Source: Streptomyces avermitilis MA-4680 = NBRC 14893
GTDB lineage: Bacteria; Actinomycetota; Actinomycetes; Streptomycetales; Streptomycetaceae
NCBI RefSeq assembly: GCF_000009765.2
Contig: NC_003155.5
Span: forward strand, 8,308,001 to 8,372,000
DNA length: 64,000 bases
Reading direction: 5' to 3'
Shown: in pieces, positions 57,102-64,000 of the stretch
Numbering within the stretch: the first letter of the stretch is position 1
How the letters are laid out: every line of letters starts with the position of its first letter
Notes under the pieces: generated by a model
Told to the model about the DNA's origin: nothing
Database searches by the model: none
Seen by the model: the letters and a program-made list of their open reading frames with translations, nothing else
Program-made: the position numbers and the translations under genes

Positions 57102-57752
57102 GTGGCGTCGTACGAACAGCTCAGCGAACTCCTCGACCCCGCGACCACCGTGCTGCTCACCGTCGAGTGCCAGCAGGGCGTCGTCGGCCCGGACAGCGCG
57201 CTGCCCGAACTCGCCAAGGAGGCGCGCTCGTCGGGAGCGCTCGCCAACGTGGCCAGGCTGGTGGCGGCCGCGCACGAGAGCGGGCTCCAGGTGATCCACG
57301 CGATCGCCGAGCGGCGCCCGGACGGCCGGGGTGCCGGCCGTAACGCCCGTCTTTTCCGCGCCGCCGAGCGGCTGCCCGTGCAGCAGTTGTCGGGGACCAC
57401 GGCGGTACGCGTCGCGGCCCCGATCGAGGTGGCGGAGCAGGACCTCGTCGTACGGCGACTGCACGGCCTGTCGCCGATCACGGGCACCGACGTCGACGCG
57501 CTGCTGCGCAATCTCGGCTGCCGCACACTGATCGTCACCGGAGTCTCCGCCAACGTGGCCATCCCGAACACCGTGTTCGACGCCGTCAACCGGGGCTACA
57601 CGGCCGTCGTGCCCGCCGATGCCATCGCGGGAGTGCCCTCCGACTACACCCCCGTGATGATCCGCAACACCCTCGCCCTGGTCGCCACCATCGCGACCAC
57701 GGACGAGGTGCTGGCCTGCGTCACGCGTCCGCGCAGGGCGGGGCGGCCCTGA
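57102..57752 (+). CDS. Isochorismatase-family protein lacking its catalytic triad
   Basis: The 216-residue product has the cysteine-hydrolase/isochorismatase fold pattern (TVLLTVECQQGVVG, TLIVTGVSANVAIPNTVFDAV, GYTAVVPADAIAGV). All three catalytic positions are changed: the usual Asp is Glu22, the Lys position is Arg (118-119), and the nucleophile Cys is Ala153. It is probably not an enzyme of the usual kind. GTG start with AAGGGG upstream. It may share an operator with the divergent split-barrel gene. Confidence 0.85.
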   Translation: MASYEQLSELLDPATTVLLTVECQQGVVGPDSALPELAKEARSSGALANVARLVAAAHESGLQVIHAIAERRPDGRGAGRNARLFRAAERLPVQQLSGTTAVRVAAPIEVAEQDLVVRRLHGLSPITGTDVDALLRNLGCRTLIVTGVSANVAIPNTVFDAVNRGYTAVVPADAIAGVPSDYTPVMIRNTLALVATIATTDEVLACVTRPRRAGRP

Positions 57753-57763
57753 TCCCCGGCTCA

Positions 57764-57836
57764 GGGCGGTCACCGGTCCCGTCCTTGCTCCGGGCGGTCA
57801 CCGGTCCCATCCTGGTTCCGGGCGGGCCCCGGTCAC
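57764..57836 (+). repeat. 28-bp tandem repeat between converging genes
   Basis: Two copies with a few differences lie at 57764-57791 and 57792-57819 (GGGCGGTCACCGGTCCC plus an 11-bp tail). A third partial copy (57820-57836) covers the stop codon of the Rieske gene. The repeat starts 11 bp after the isochorismatase-like stop. Confidence 0.75.
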
Positions 57837-58324
57837 GCGAGCTTGATCGAGTCCCCGTCGACGGTGATCTTGGCCGCGGCCAGGGCCTGCGTCGCCGGCC
57901 CCTTCTTCACGCTGCCGTCGGTGGCGGAGAACTGGCTGTTGTGGCAGGGACAGGTGATGACGCCGTCGGCGATGCCCTTCACCGCACACCCCTGGTGGGT
58001 GCACTTGGACGAGAAGGCCTTGTACGTGCCCGCGGTCGGCTGGGTCACGACGACGCCCTGGTCCGCGAAGACCTTGCCGCCGCCCTCGGGAATGTCGGCG
58101 GTCTTGGCCAGCACGGTGCCGTCCGAGCCGGCCGCCGCGCTGTCGCCGCCGGCCGTACCGCCGCCGCTCGCACTGCTGTTGTCCTGCACATCGGAGGAGC
58201 CGGACGACTTGTCGTCCGAACCCCCGCAGGCGGTCAGCGCGACGGCGAGTCCCGCCGCGCCGACCGCCGCTACGACCGTGCGGCGAGCCGGTGCCGAGAC
58301 GGGGTGAAGCGATTCGCTGGTCAT
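57833..58324 (-). CDS. Rieske [2Fe-2S] domain lipoprotein
   Basis: The 163-residue product has a signal peptide with twin arginines (ARRTVVAAVG) and a lipobox LTAC near residue 33, then a Ser/Gly/Asp-rich linker and a Rieske domain. The cluster ligands are CTHQGC and CPCHNSQF in the last 60 residues. The domain probably serves electron transfer outside the membrane; partners are not adjacent. ATG at 58324 is preferred over a longer frame because it places the signal peptide correctly. Confidence 0.92.
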   Translation of the reverse strand: MTSESLHPVSAPARRTVVAAVGAAGLAVALTACGGSDDKSSGSSDVQDNSSASGGGTAGGDSAAAGSDGTVLAKTADIPEGGGKVFADQGVVVTQPTAGTYKAFSSKCTHQGCAVKGIADGVITCPCHNSQFSATDGSVKKGPATQALAAAKITVDGDSIKLA

Positions 58325-58487
58325 GCTGACGTTCCCTTCCACGGATGTTTCGTAGATCCGCCCAGAGGTACGGTGCTCGGGTGTCGGCTGTTCAGACGGA
58401 GTCGGCATCGACCTGATCGGGATCAGGCGGACACAAGGGCCCACGGGCCGCGTCCACCGCCCGTCAACACCCCAGTAGCCTGGGGCG

Positions 58488-59243
58488 ATGCTCAAGGAAG
58501 TCATCGCGACGCGCTACATCGCGCCGCTGCGTGAGGGCGGCTCGCTGCCGGGGCTCGTCGAGGCCGACGATCTCGGTACGTACGTCATGAAGTTCACCGG
58601 CGCCGGACAGGGCCGCAAGACGCTCGTCGCGGAGGTCGTCTGCGGCGGACTCGCGCGCCGGCTCGGTCTGCGGGTGCCCGGCCTGGTGACGATCGCCCTC
58701 GACCCGGTGCTGGGGCTCGGTGAGCCGGACCAGGAGGTGCAGGAGCTGCTCAAGTCGAGCGGTGGCCTGAACCTCGGAATGGACTTCCTCTCACGCGCGC
58801 TCGGCTTCGACTCCCTCGCCTTCGGGGTGAGCCGCGAGGAGGCCGGCCGGGTCGTCTGGTTCGACGCGCTGGTCAACAACGTGGACCGCTCCTGGCGCAA
58901 CCCCAACCTGCTCGTGCGGCAGGGCGAACTGTGGCTCATCGACCACGGCGCCACGATGATCTGGCACCACAACTGGCCCGGCGCACAGGCCTCGGCCGCG
59001 AAGCCGTACGACGCCTCCGACCACGCCCTCGCACCCTTCGGGCCGGACGTCGCGGGCGCCGCCGCCGAGCTCGCGCCCCGGGTCACCGAGGAACTGCTGG
59101 CCGAGGTGACCGCCGAGATCCCCGACGAGTGGCTGACGGACGAGCCCGGCTTCGAGTCGCCGGACGAGCTCCGGCGGGCCTACGCGGAGCCGCTGCTCGC
59201 GCGCGCCGCCGTCATCCACGAGCGCATCAAGGGGGCACAGTGA
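58488..59243 (+). CDS. HipA-like kinase-fold protein
   Basis: The 251-residue product has kinase-fold features of the HipA/PI4K-like group: YVMKFTGAGQGRKTLVAEVV (a Lys-bearing nucleotide loop), VVWFDALVNNVDRSWRNPNLLV (a catalytic-loop-like N..DR..N) and LWLIDHGATMIW (metal-binding DHG). It is shorter than HipA (~440 residues) and lacks the N-terminal subdomain. It overlaps the DUF3037 gene by 4 bp (GTGA), a pairing found repeatedly in bacteria. Whether it phosphorylates a tRNA synthetase as HipA does is unknown. Confidence 0.85.
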   Translation: MLKEVIATRYIAPLREGGSLPGLVEADDLGTYVMKFTGAGQGRKTLVAEVVCGGLARRLGLRVPGLVTIALDPVLGLGEPDQEVQELLKSSGGLNLGMDFLSRALGFDSLAFGVSREEAGRVVWFDALVNNVDRSWRNPNLLVRQGELWLIDHGATMIWHHNWPGAQASAAKPYDASDHALAPFGPDVAGAAAELAPRVTEELLAEVTAEIPDEWLTDEPGFESPDELRRAYAEPLLARAAVIHERIKGAQ

Positions 59244-59623
59244 CCGAGCGGGACGTCTTCGAGTACGCGCTGCTGCGGGTCGTACCGCGAGCGGAGCGCG
59301 GTGAGTGCTTCAACGCGGGCGTTCTGGTGTACTGCCGCGCCAAGTCCTTCGTGGCCGCCCGGACGTATCTGGACGAGACCAAGTTGCTGGCCCTCGACCC
59401 GGAGGCGGACGTGGCGGGTGTACGGGCCGCGCTGCGGGCCGTGGAGGGGGTCTGCACGGGTGGAGAAGCCGCAGGTCAGGCCGCGCAGGACGACGCCGGA
59501 CGGCGTTTTCGCTGGCTGATCGCTCCCCGCTCGACGGTGGTGCGGCCGGGTCCCGTGCACACGGGACTCACCACGGATCCGGAAGCCGAGGCGGAGCGGC
59601 TGCTCGGCCTGCTGGTGAGGTAA
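59240..59623 (+). CDS. DUF3037 protein, partner of the HipA-like kinase
   Basis: The 127-residue product is the DUF3037 family (FEYALLRVVPRAERGECFNAGVLVYC, RFRWLIAPRSTVVRPGPVH), function unknown. GTG overlaps the kinase stop, so the two are translated together. The pair resembles a toxin-antitoxin or kinase-modulator module in layout, but no DNA-binding domain is seen. Confidence 0.87.
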   Translation: MTERDVFEYALLRVVPRAERGECFNAGVLVYCRAKSFVAARTYLDETKLLALDPEADVAGVRAALRAVEGVCTGGEAAGQAAQDDAGRRFRWLIAPRSTVVRPGPVHTGLTTDPEAEAERLLGLLVR

Positions 59624-59648
59624 TCGATCACACACGCGCGGTGTGCCG

Positions 59649-59707
59649 TTGACACCGAGTGCCAGGACTTCTAGCGTCACGTGTACTGAAGGTACTAAGC
59701 GGTCGCT
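59649..59707 (+). promoter_or_regulatory. Consensus promoter and AGCG-GT-CGCT dyad upstream of fabG-like gene
   Basis: TTGACA (59649-59654) is separated by 17 nt from TAGCGT (59672-59677), a near-ideal principal-sigma promoter. AGCGGTCGCT at 59698-59707 lies just downstream of the expected start and resembles TetR-type operators of lipid genes. Confidence 0.65.
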
Positions 59708-59773
59708 CACCTGAGGGCGTACCGTGTGAGCCGCAGGCTTTTCAGGGCTTTTCAAAGGCGAGGAGAACCAGCA

Positions 59774-60535
59774 ATGTCCACCACTGAGCAGCGCGTCGCG
59801 GTCGTCACCGGTGCCGCGCGCGGCATCGGCGCCGCCACTGCCGTACGACTGGCCGCCGAGGGCCGCGCCGTCGCGGTGATCGACCTCGACGAGGCCGCGT
59901 GCAAGGACACCGTGGAGAAGATCACCGCCGCCGGTGGCAAGGCCATCGCGGTCGGCTGTGACGTGTCCGACGAGGCCCAGGTCGAGGCCGCGGTCGCGCG
60001 GATCGCCGAGGAGCTCGGGGCGCCGACGATCCTGGTGAACAACGCGGGCGTGCTCCGCGACAACCTGCTGTTCAAGATGAGCGCGTCCGACTGGGACACG
60101 GTCATGAACGTGCATCTGCGCGGCGCCTTCCTGATGGCCAAGGCCTGTCAGAAGCACATGGTGGACGCGAAGTTCGGCCGGATCGTCAACCTGTCCTCCT
60201 CCTCCGCGCTGGGCAACCGCGGCCAGGCCAACTACTCCACCGCCAAGGCCGGTCTCCAGGGCCTCACCAAGACCCTCGCCATCGAGCTCGGCAAGTTCGG
60301 CGTCACCGCGAACGCCGTCGCGCCCGGCTTCATCGTCACCGACATGACCGCCGCCACCGCCGCCCGCGTCGGCATGGGCTTCGAGGAGTTCCAGGCCGCG
60401 GCCGCCACCCAGATCCCGGTGCAGCGTGTGGGCCAGCCGGCGGACATCGCCAACGCCATCGCCTTCTTCACGGGCGAGGAGGCCGGGTTCGTCTCCGGCC
60501 AGGTGATGTACGTCGCCGGCGGACCGCTCAACTAG
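59774..60535 (+). CDS. fabG: 3-oxoacyl-ACP reductase-like SDR (FabG family)
   Basis: The 253-residue product has the TGAARGIGAATA nucleotide site, NNAG, and catalytic Ser/Tyr/Lys in NLSSSSA and YSTAKAG. It reduces 3-oxoacyl groups with NADPH; as a member outside a fab operon it may serve another acyl substrate. GAGGAG precedes the ATG. It has its own strong promoter and is 17 bp ahead of a second SDR. Confidence 0.9.
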   Translation: MSTTEQRVAVVTGAARGIGAATAVRLAAEGRAVAVIDLDEAACKDTVEKITAAGGKAIAVGCDVSDEAQVEAAVARIAEELGAPTILVNNAGVLRDNLLFKMSASDWDTVMNVHLRGAFLMAKACQKHMVDAKFGRIVNLSSSSALGNRGQANYSTAKAGLQGLTKTLAIELGKFGVTANAVAPGFIVTDMTAATAARVGMGFEEFQAAAATQIPVQRVGQPADIANAIAFFTGEEAGFVSGQVMYVAGGPLN

Positions 60536-60552
60536 GGCCGGGGGACACGGAC

Positions 60553-61314
60553 ATGACTGCACTTCCCGAACTTTCCGGCAAGGTCGCGCTCATCACGGGC
60601 GCGAGCCGCGGCATCGGCTACGGCGTCGCGGAGGCCCTGGTCGCCCGCGGTGACCGCGTCTGCATCACCGGCCGCAACGAGGACGCCCTCAAGGAGGCCG
60701 TCGAGGCGCTCGGTGCCGAGCGCGTCATCGGCGTCGCCGGCAAGGCCCACGACGAGGCCCACCAGGCCGCCGCCGTCGAGCGCACCATGGAGGCCTTCGG
60801 CCGCGTCGACTACCTGGTCAACAACGCTGGTACGAACCCGGTGTTCGGGCCGATCGCCGATCTCGACCTCAATGTGGCGCGCAAGGTGTTCGAGACCAAC
60901 GTCGTCTCGGCCCTCGGCTTCGCCCAGCAGACCTGGAAGGCCTGGCAGGGCGAGAACGGCGGCGCGATCGTCAACATCGCCTCCGTCGCCGGCGTCTCCG
61001 CCTCGCCGTTCATCGGCGCGTACGGCATCAGCAAGGCCGCGATGATCAACCTGACCCTCCAGCTGGCGCACGAGTTCGCGCCCAAGGTGCGGGTCAACGC
61101 GATCGCGCCCGCCGTCGTCAAGACCAAGTTCGCGCAGGCCCTGTACGAGGGCCGGGAGGCGGAGGCCGCCGCGTCCTACCCGCTCGGCCGGCTCGGGGTG
61201 CCCTCCGACATCGGTGGCGCCGCCGCGTTCCTGACCTCGGCGCAGTCCGACTGGATCACGGGCCAGACGCTCGTGGTCGACGGCGGCATCTTCCTGAACG
61301 CCGGGGTCGGCTGA
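60553..61314 (+). CDS. Short-chain dehydrogenase/reductase
   Basis: The 253-residue product has TGASRGIGYGVA, NNAG, and the active-site pair in NIASVAG and YGISKAA. It pairs with the preceding fabG in a two-gene operon, as in other Streptomyces. The two paralogues may act on the same pathway; substrate unknown. Confidence 0.9.
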   Translation: MTALPELSGKVALITGASRGIGYGVAEALVARGDRVCITGRNEDALKEAVEALGAERVIGVAGKAHDEAHQAAAVERTMEAFGRVDYLVNNAGTNPVFGPIADLDLNVARKVFETNVVSALGFAQQTWKAWQGENGGAIVNIASVAGVSASPFIGAYGISKAAMINLTLQLAHEFAPKVRVNAIAPAVVKTKFAQALYEGREAEAAASYPLGRLGVPSDIGGAAAFLTSAQSDWITGQTLVVDGGIFLNAGVG

Positions 61315-61503
61315 CCGAACCTCGCGGCGGCACGGGCGCCCCTGGACAGAATGGGCGCTCGTGTCGACGTGAGAGAGACGCTCTGACGGATGACAACGTC
61401 GTCATATACGCGCTGATCAACAGCCCTGCCGGAACATGGTTCAGTCGCGGGGCACTGCGGTATGGTCTGCCGACCTTGGTACGGCAGATCGAGGAGCGAG
61501 CGC

Positions 61504-63084
61504 GTGTCCAACCGGTACAGAGCCCTGCGTCAGGTGGCGGCGGTCACGTCCATATCCCTGGTGGCCGGCTGCGGTGTCCTCGGCTCCGGCTCCGCCGACG
61601 ACGAGGGACCGATTGTCGTGGGCACCACCAGCGCGCCCAGCACACTGGATCCGGCCGCTTCCTGGGACGGTTCCTGGGAGCTGTTCCGCAACATCTACCA
61701 GACCCTGCTGAGCTACCCCTCCGGTGCGGCCGCGCCCGAGCCCGACGCCGCGGAGAGCTGCGGGTTCACCAACAGCTCGAATCTCGCGTACCGCTGTGTG
61801 CTGCGCACCGGCATGAAGTTCTCCGACGGGGACACGCTCGACGCGCGGGCCGTGAAGTACTCCATCGACCGGATCAGGAGGATCGACCTGTCCGGTGGCC
61901 CCGCCGGCCTGCTGGGCAGCCTCGACCGGATCTCGACGCGAGGCGACCGCGAGATCGTCTTCCATCTCAACAAGCCCGACGCCACCTTCCCGTTCGTGCT
62001 GGCCACCCCCGCCATGTCGATCGTCGACCCCGACGACTACCCGGCCCGCTCCCTGCGCAAGGACGGCAAGGTCTTCGGGTCCGGTCCCTACAGCCTGCGC
62101 TCGTACGAGGACGGCAAACAGGCCGAACTCGTCAAGAACGATCACTACAAGGGCTTCGCCGAGCGCAAGAACGACGCGGTCACCATCCGGTACTTCCAGA
62201 ACTCCGCCGCCATGGTCAAAGCCCTCAGGGACAAGAAGATCGACGCCACCTACCGTGGACTGGCCGCCTCCGACATCGTCTCCCTGCAGAGCAAGCAGTC
62301 CGAGGAGGACCTCCAGCTCGTCGAGGGCGCGGGCACCGAGATCAGCTACCTGGTGTTCAACCCGAAGGACCCGTGGGCCGGCAAGGCCGCGGTCCGCAAG
62401 GCCGTCGCGCAGATCGTCGATCGCGCGGCGATCGCGCACAAGGTCTACAAGGACACCGTCGACCCGCTGTACTCCATGGTTCCCAAGGGGCTGACGGGGC
62501 ACACCACGGGCTTCTTCGACGACTTCGGCGAACCCAGTTCGTCCAAGGCCCGCAAGATCCTTCTGGAGGCGGGCATCTCTCAGCGCGTCCCGCTCACCCT
62601 CTGGTACACGACCGACCGCTACGGATCCGAGACCGCACCCGAGTTCGAGGAGCTCAAGAGCCAGCTCAACGACTCCGGGCTCTTCAGCGTCAAGATCGAG
62701 GGCCGCCCCTGGAAGACGTTCGAAGCGGGCTACCGCAAGGGCGAGTACCCCGCGTTCGGGCGCGGCTGGTTCCCCGACTTCCCGGACGCCGAGAACTTCA
62801 TCGCGCCCTTCGTCGGTGAGCAGAACGCCCTCGGTACGCCCTACCCGACGCGGGAGATCACCGGCGTGCTGCTGCCCCAGTCGCGGCGGCAGAGCGACCG
62901 CGGGGCCGTGGTGAAGGAGTTCGAGCAGGCCCAGCAGATCCTCGTCGACGACGCACGGCTGCTGCCGCTGTGGCAGGGCAAGCAGTTCGTCGCGGCGAGC
63001 GAGGACATCTCGGGCGGCGAGCGGGCCCTGGACCCCTCGACGATCATGATGATGTGGGAGCTGTATCGGAAAACCAGCTGGTAG
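61504..63084 (+). CDS. ABC transporter substrate-binding lipoprotein, family 5 (peptide/nickel type)
   Basis: The 526-residue product has a lipoprotein signal with lipobox LVAGC near residue 22 and the SBP family-5 pattern (TTSAPSTLDPAASWDGSW, RTGMKFSDGDTLDARAVKYSIDRI). It binds oligopeptides or related solutes outside the membrane. GTG at 61504 follows GAGGAG. No permease or ATPase genes are adjacent, so it is an orphan receptor. Confidence 0.9.
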   Translation: MSNRYRALRQVAAVTSISLVAGCGVLGSGSADDEGPIVVGTTSAPSTLDPAASWDGSWELFRNIYQTLLSYPSGAAAPEPDAAESCGFTNSSNLAYRCVLRTGMKFSDGDTLDARAVKYSIDRIRRIDLSGGPAGLLGSLDRISTRGDREIVFHLNKPDATFPFVLATPAMSIVDPDDYPARSLRKDGKVFGSGPYSLRSYEDGKQAELVKNDHYKGFAERKNDAVTIRYFQNSAAMVKALRDKKIDATYRGLAASDIVSLQSKQSEEDLQLVEGAGTEISYLVFNPKDPWAGKAAVRKAVAQIVDRAAIAHKVYKDTVDPLYSMVPKGLTGHTTGFFDDFGEPSSSKARKILLEAGISQRVPLTLWYTTDRYGSETAPEFEELKSQLNDSGLFSVKIEGRPWKTFEAGYRKGEYPAFGRGWFPDFPDAENFIAPFVGEQNALGTPYPTREITGVLLPQSRRQSDRGAVVKEFEQAQQILVDDARLLPLWQGKQFVAASEDISGGERALDPSTIMMMWELYRKTSW

Positions 63085-63164
63085 CAAGGGGTGCGGGGCC
63101 GATTGTCAGTGGTCGCCTGTAGGTTCTGTCCTCAGGAAGTGACCGCACATCGGAGGAAGTTGAC

Positions 63165-63848
63165 GTGACCGACACCGCCATGCTGCCCGAGTCCTGGCGC
63201 GGCGTCCTGGGCGACGAGCTGCAGCAGCCCTACTTCAAGGAACTCACCGAGTTCGTCGAGGAGGAGCGCGCCAGGGGTCCTGTCTACCCTCCGCGTGAGG
63301 AGGTCTTCGCCGCGCTCGCGGCGACGCCGTACGAGCGGGTGAAGGTGCTGGTCCTCGGCCAGGACCCGTATCACGGCGAGGGCCAGGGGCACGGTCTGTG
63401 CTTCTCCGTCCGGCCGGGCGTGAAGACGCCGCCCTCGCTCCGCAACATCTACAAGGAGATGAAGGAGGAGCTGGGCACCCCGATCCCGGACAACGGCTAT
63501 CTGATGCCGTGGGCCGAGCAGGGTGTGCTGCTGCTCAACGCGGTGCTGACGGTGCGCTCCGGCGAGGCGAACTCGCACAAGGGCAAGGGCTGGGAGAAGT
63601 TCACGGACGCCGTGATCCGCGCGGTCGCGGACCGGCCCGACCCGGCGGTCTTCGTGCTGTGGGGCAACTACGCGCAGAAGAAGCTGCCGCTCATCGACGA
63701 GGAGCGGCACGTGGTGGTGAAGGGCGCGCATCCCTCTCCGCTGTCCGCGAAGAAGTTCTTCGGTTCGCGTCCCTTCACGCAGATCAACGAGGCGGTCGCG
63801 GAGCAGGGGCACACCCCGATCGACTGGACGATTCCCAACCTCGGCTGA
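63165..63848 (+). CDS. ung: Uracil-DNA glycosylase, family 1
   Basis: The 227-residue product has the water-activating GQDPYHGEGQ motif (residues ~65-74), the LLLNAVLTV segment and the HPSPLS leucine loop, all diagnostic for family 1 Ung. It removes uracil from DNA, starting base-excision repair. GTG start. A heptamer tandem repeat begins at its stop codon. Confidence 0.96.
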   Translation: MTDTAMLPESWRGVLGDELQQPYFKELTEFVEEERARGPVYPPREEVFAALAATPYERVKVLVLGQDPYHGEGQGHGLCFSVRPGVKTPPSLRNIYKEMKEELGTPIPDNGYLMPWAEQGVLLLNAVLTVRSGEANSHKGKGWEKFTDAVIRAVADRPDPAVFVLWGNYAQKKLPLIDEERHVVVKGAHPSPLSAKKFFGSRPFTQINEAVAEQGHTPIDWTIPNLG

Positions 63849-63882
63849 CGGCGAACGGCGAACGGCGAACGGCGAACGGCGG
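63848..63882 (+). repeat. Heptamer tandem repeat ACGGCGA beginning in the ung stop codon
   Basis: Four perfect ACGGCGA copies and one variant (ACGGCGG) run from the last base of the ung TGA. The remaining ~120 bp to the window end show no feature I can support. Confidence 0.8.
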
Positions 63883-64000
63883 GTGGCGGAGAGAGGACGG
63901 ACGGGTTCTGTGGTCTCCGGCCCGGGGGCCCCGCCGTCACCGGCCTGGCCCAGTGGCGTACGGAGCCGCCTGACCGTGAATGTCAGTGGCTGCGGTTAGC

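Overview
The window is a chromosomal segment of a high-GC actinomycete, almost certainly a Streptomyces. The signs are very strong G/C at third codon positions, many GTG starts, a Streptomyces-type rRNA operon without spacer tRNAs, a CvnD-type small GTPase, MocR regulators and DUF5999. From memory, the gene order (ung, fabG, gcvP, dinB, DUF881/small-basic/DUF881, CDP-alcohol phosphotransferase, rrn, crr-ptsI) matches the S. coelicolor core region around rrnD. It is core chromosome: I see no insertion sequence, prophage, CRISPR array, integron or large biosynthetic cluster.

Layout. (1) 1-9.5 kb: the 3' part of a hydantoinase/oxoprolinase gene overlapping an orphan CvnD GTPase; a glpF-glpK glycerol uptake operon; an EAL-CBS-GGDEF protein whose signalling motifs look eroded; a DUF35 zinc-ribbon/thiolase pair for acyl-CoA chemistry; a NUDIX hydrolase. 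(2) 9.5-20 kb: a GH31 glucosidase, acetoacetyl-CoA synthetase, a MocR regulator divergent from an MFS exporter, a conserved hypothetical, and ptsI and crr of the sugar PTS. (3) 20-25.8 kb: a complete 16S-23S-5S operon with promoter/leader elements, processing stems and a strong terminator.

(4) 25.9-40.1 kb: a block that parallels M. tuberculosis Rv1822-Rv1832. It holds a CDP-alcohol phosphotransferase, a nucleotidyltransferase fused to a mutase-like domain that lacks its catalytic motifs, DUF881, a small basic protein, DUF881, a GarA-like FHA protein, MerR/FtsR, a bifunctional-nuclease-domain protein, a second MerR, then dinB and a PRC-barrel protein, and finally gcvP under a tandem glycine riboswitch. 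The gcvH gene that sits inside this block in mycobacteria is absent here.

(5) 40.3-64 kb: small accessory and housekeeping genes. These include a glutamate-cysteine-ligase-like enzyme, a solute-binding/vWA fusion protein, a CPBP membrane protease, PhzF, PadR, SRPBCC and Clp-N proteins, three EamA exporters with regulators and flavin split-barrel proteins, a cysteine hydrolase that has lost its catalytic triad, a Rieske lipoprotein, a HipA-like kinase/DUF3037 pair, two SDR enzymes, a peptide/solute-binding lipoprotein and ung.

The most interesting signals are between genes: three copies of a CTGA(C/T)-N5-GTCAG operator at dispersed flavin/lipid-type genes, tandem repeats that begin at or just after stop codons at several loci, two very short translated leaders, and a 3' end of dinB read antisense into its neighbour.
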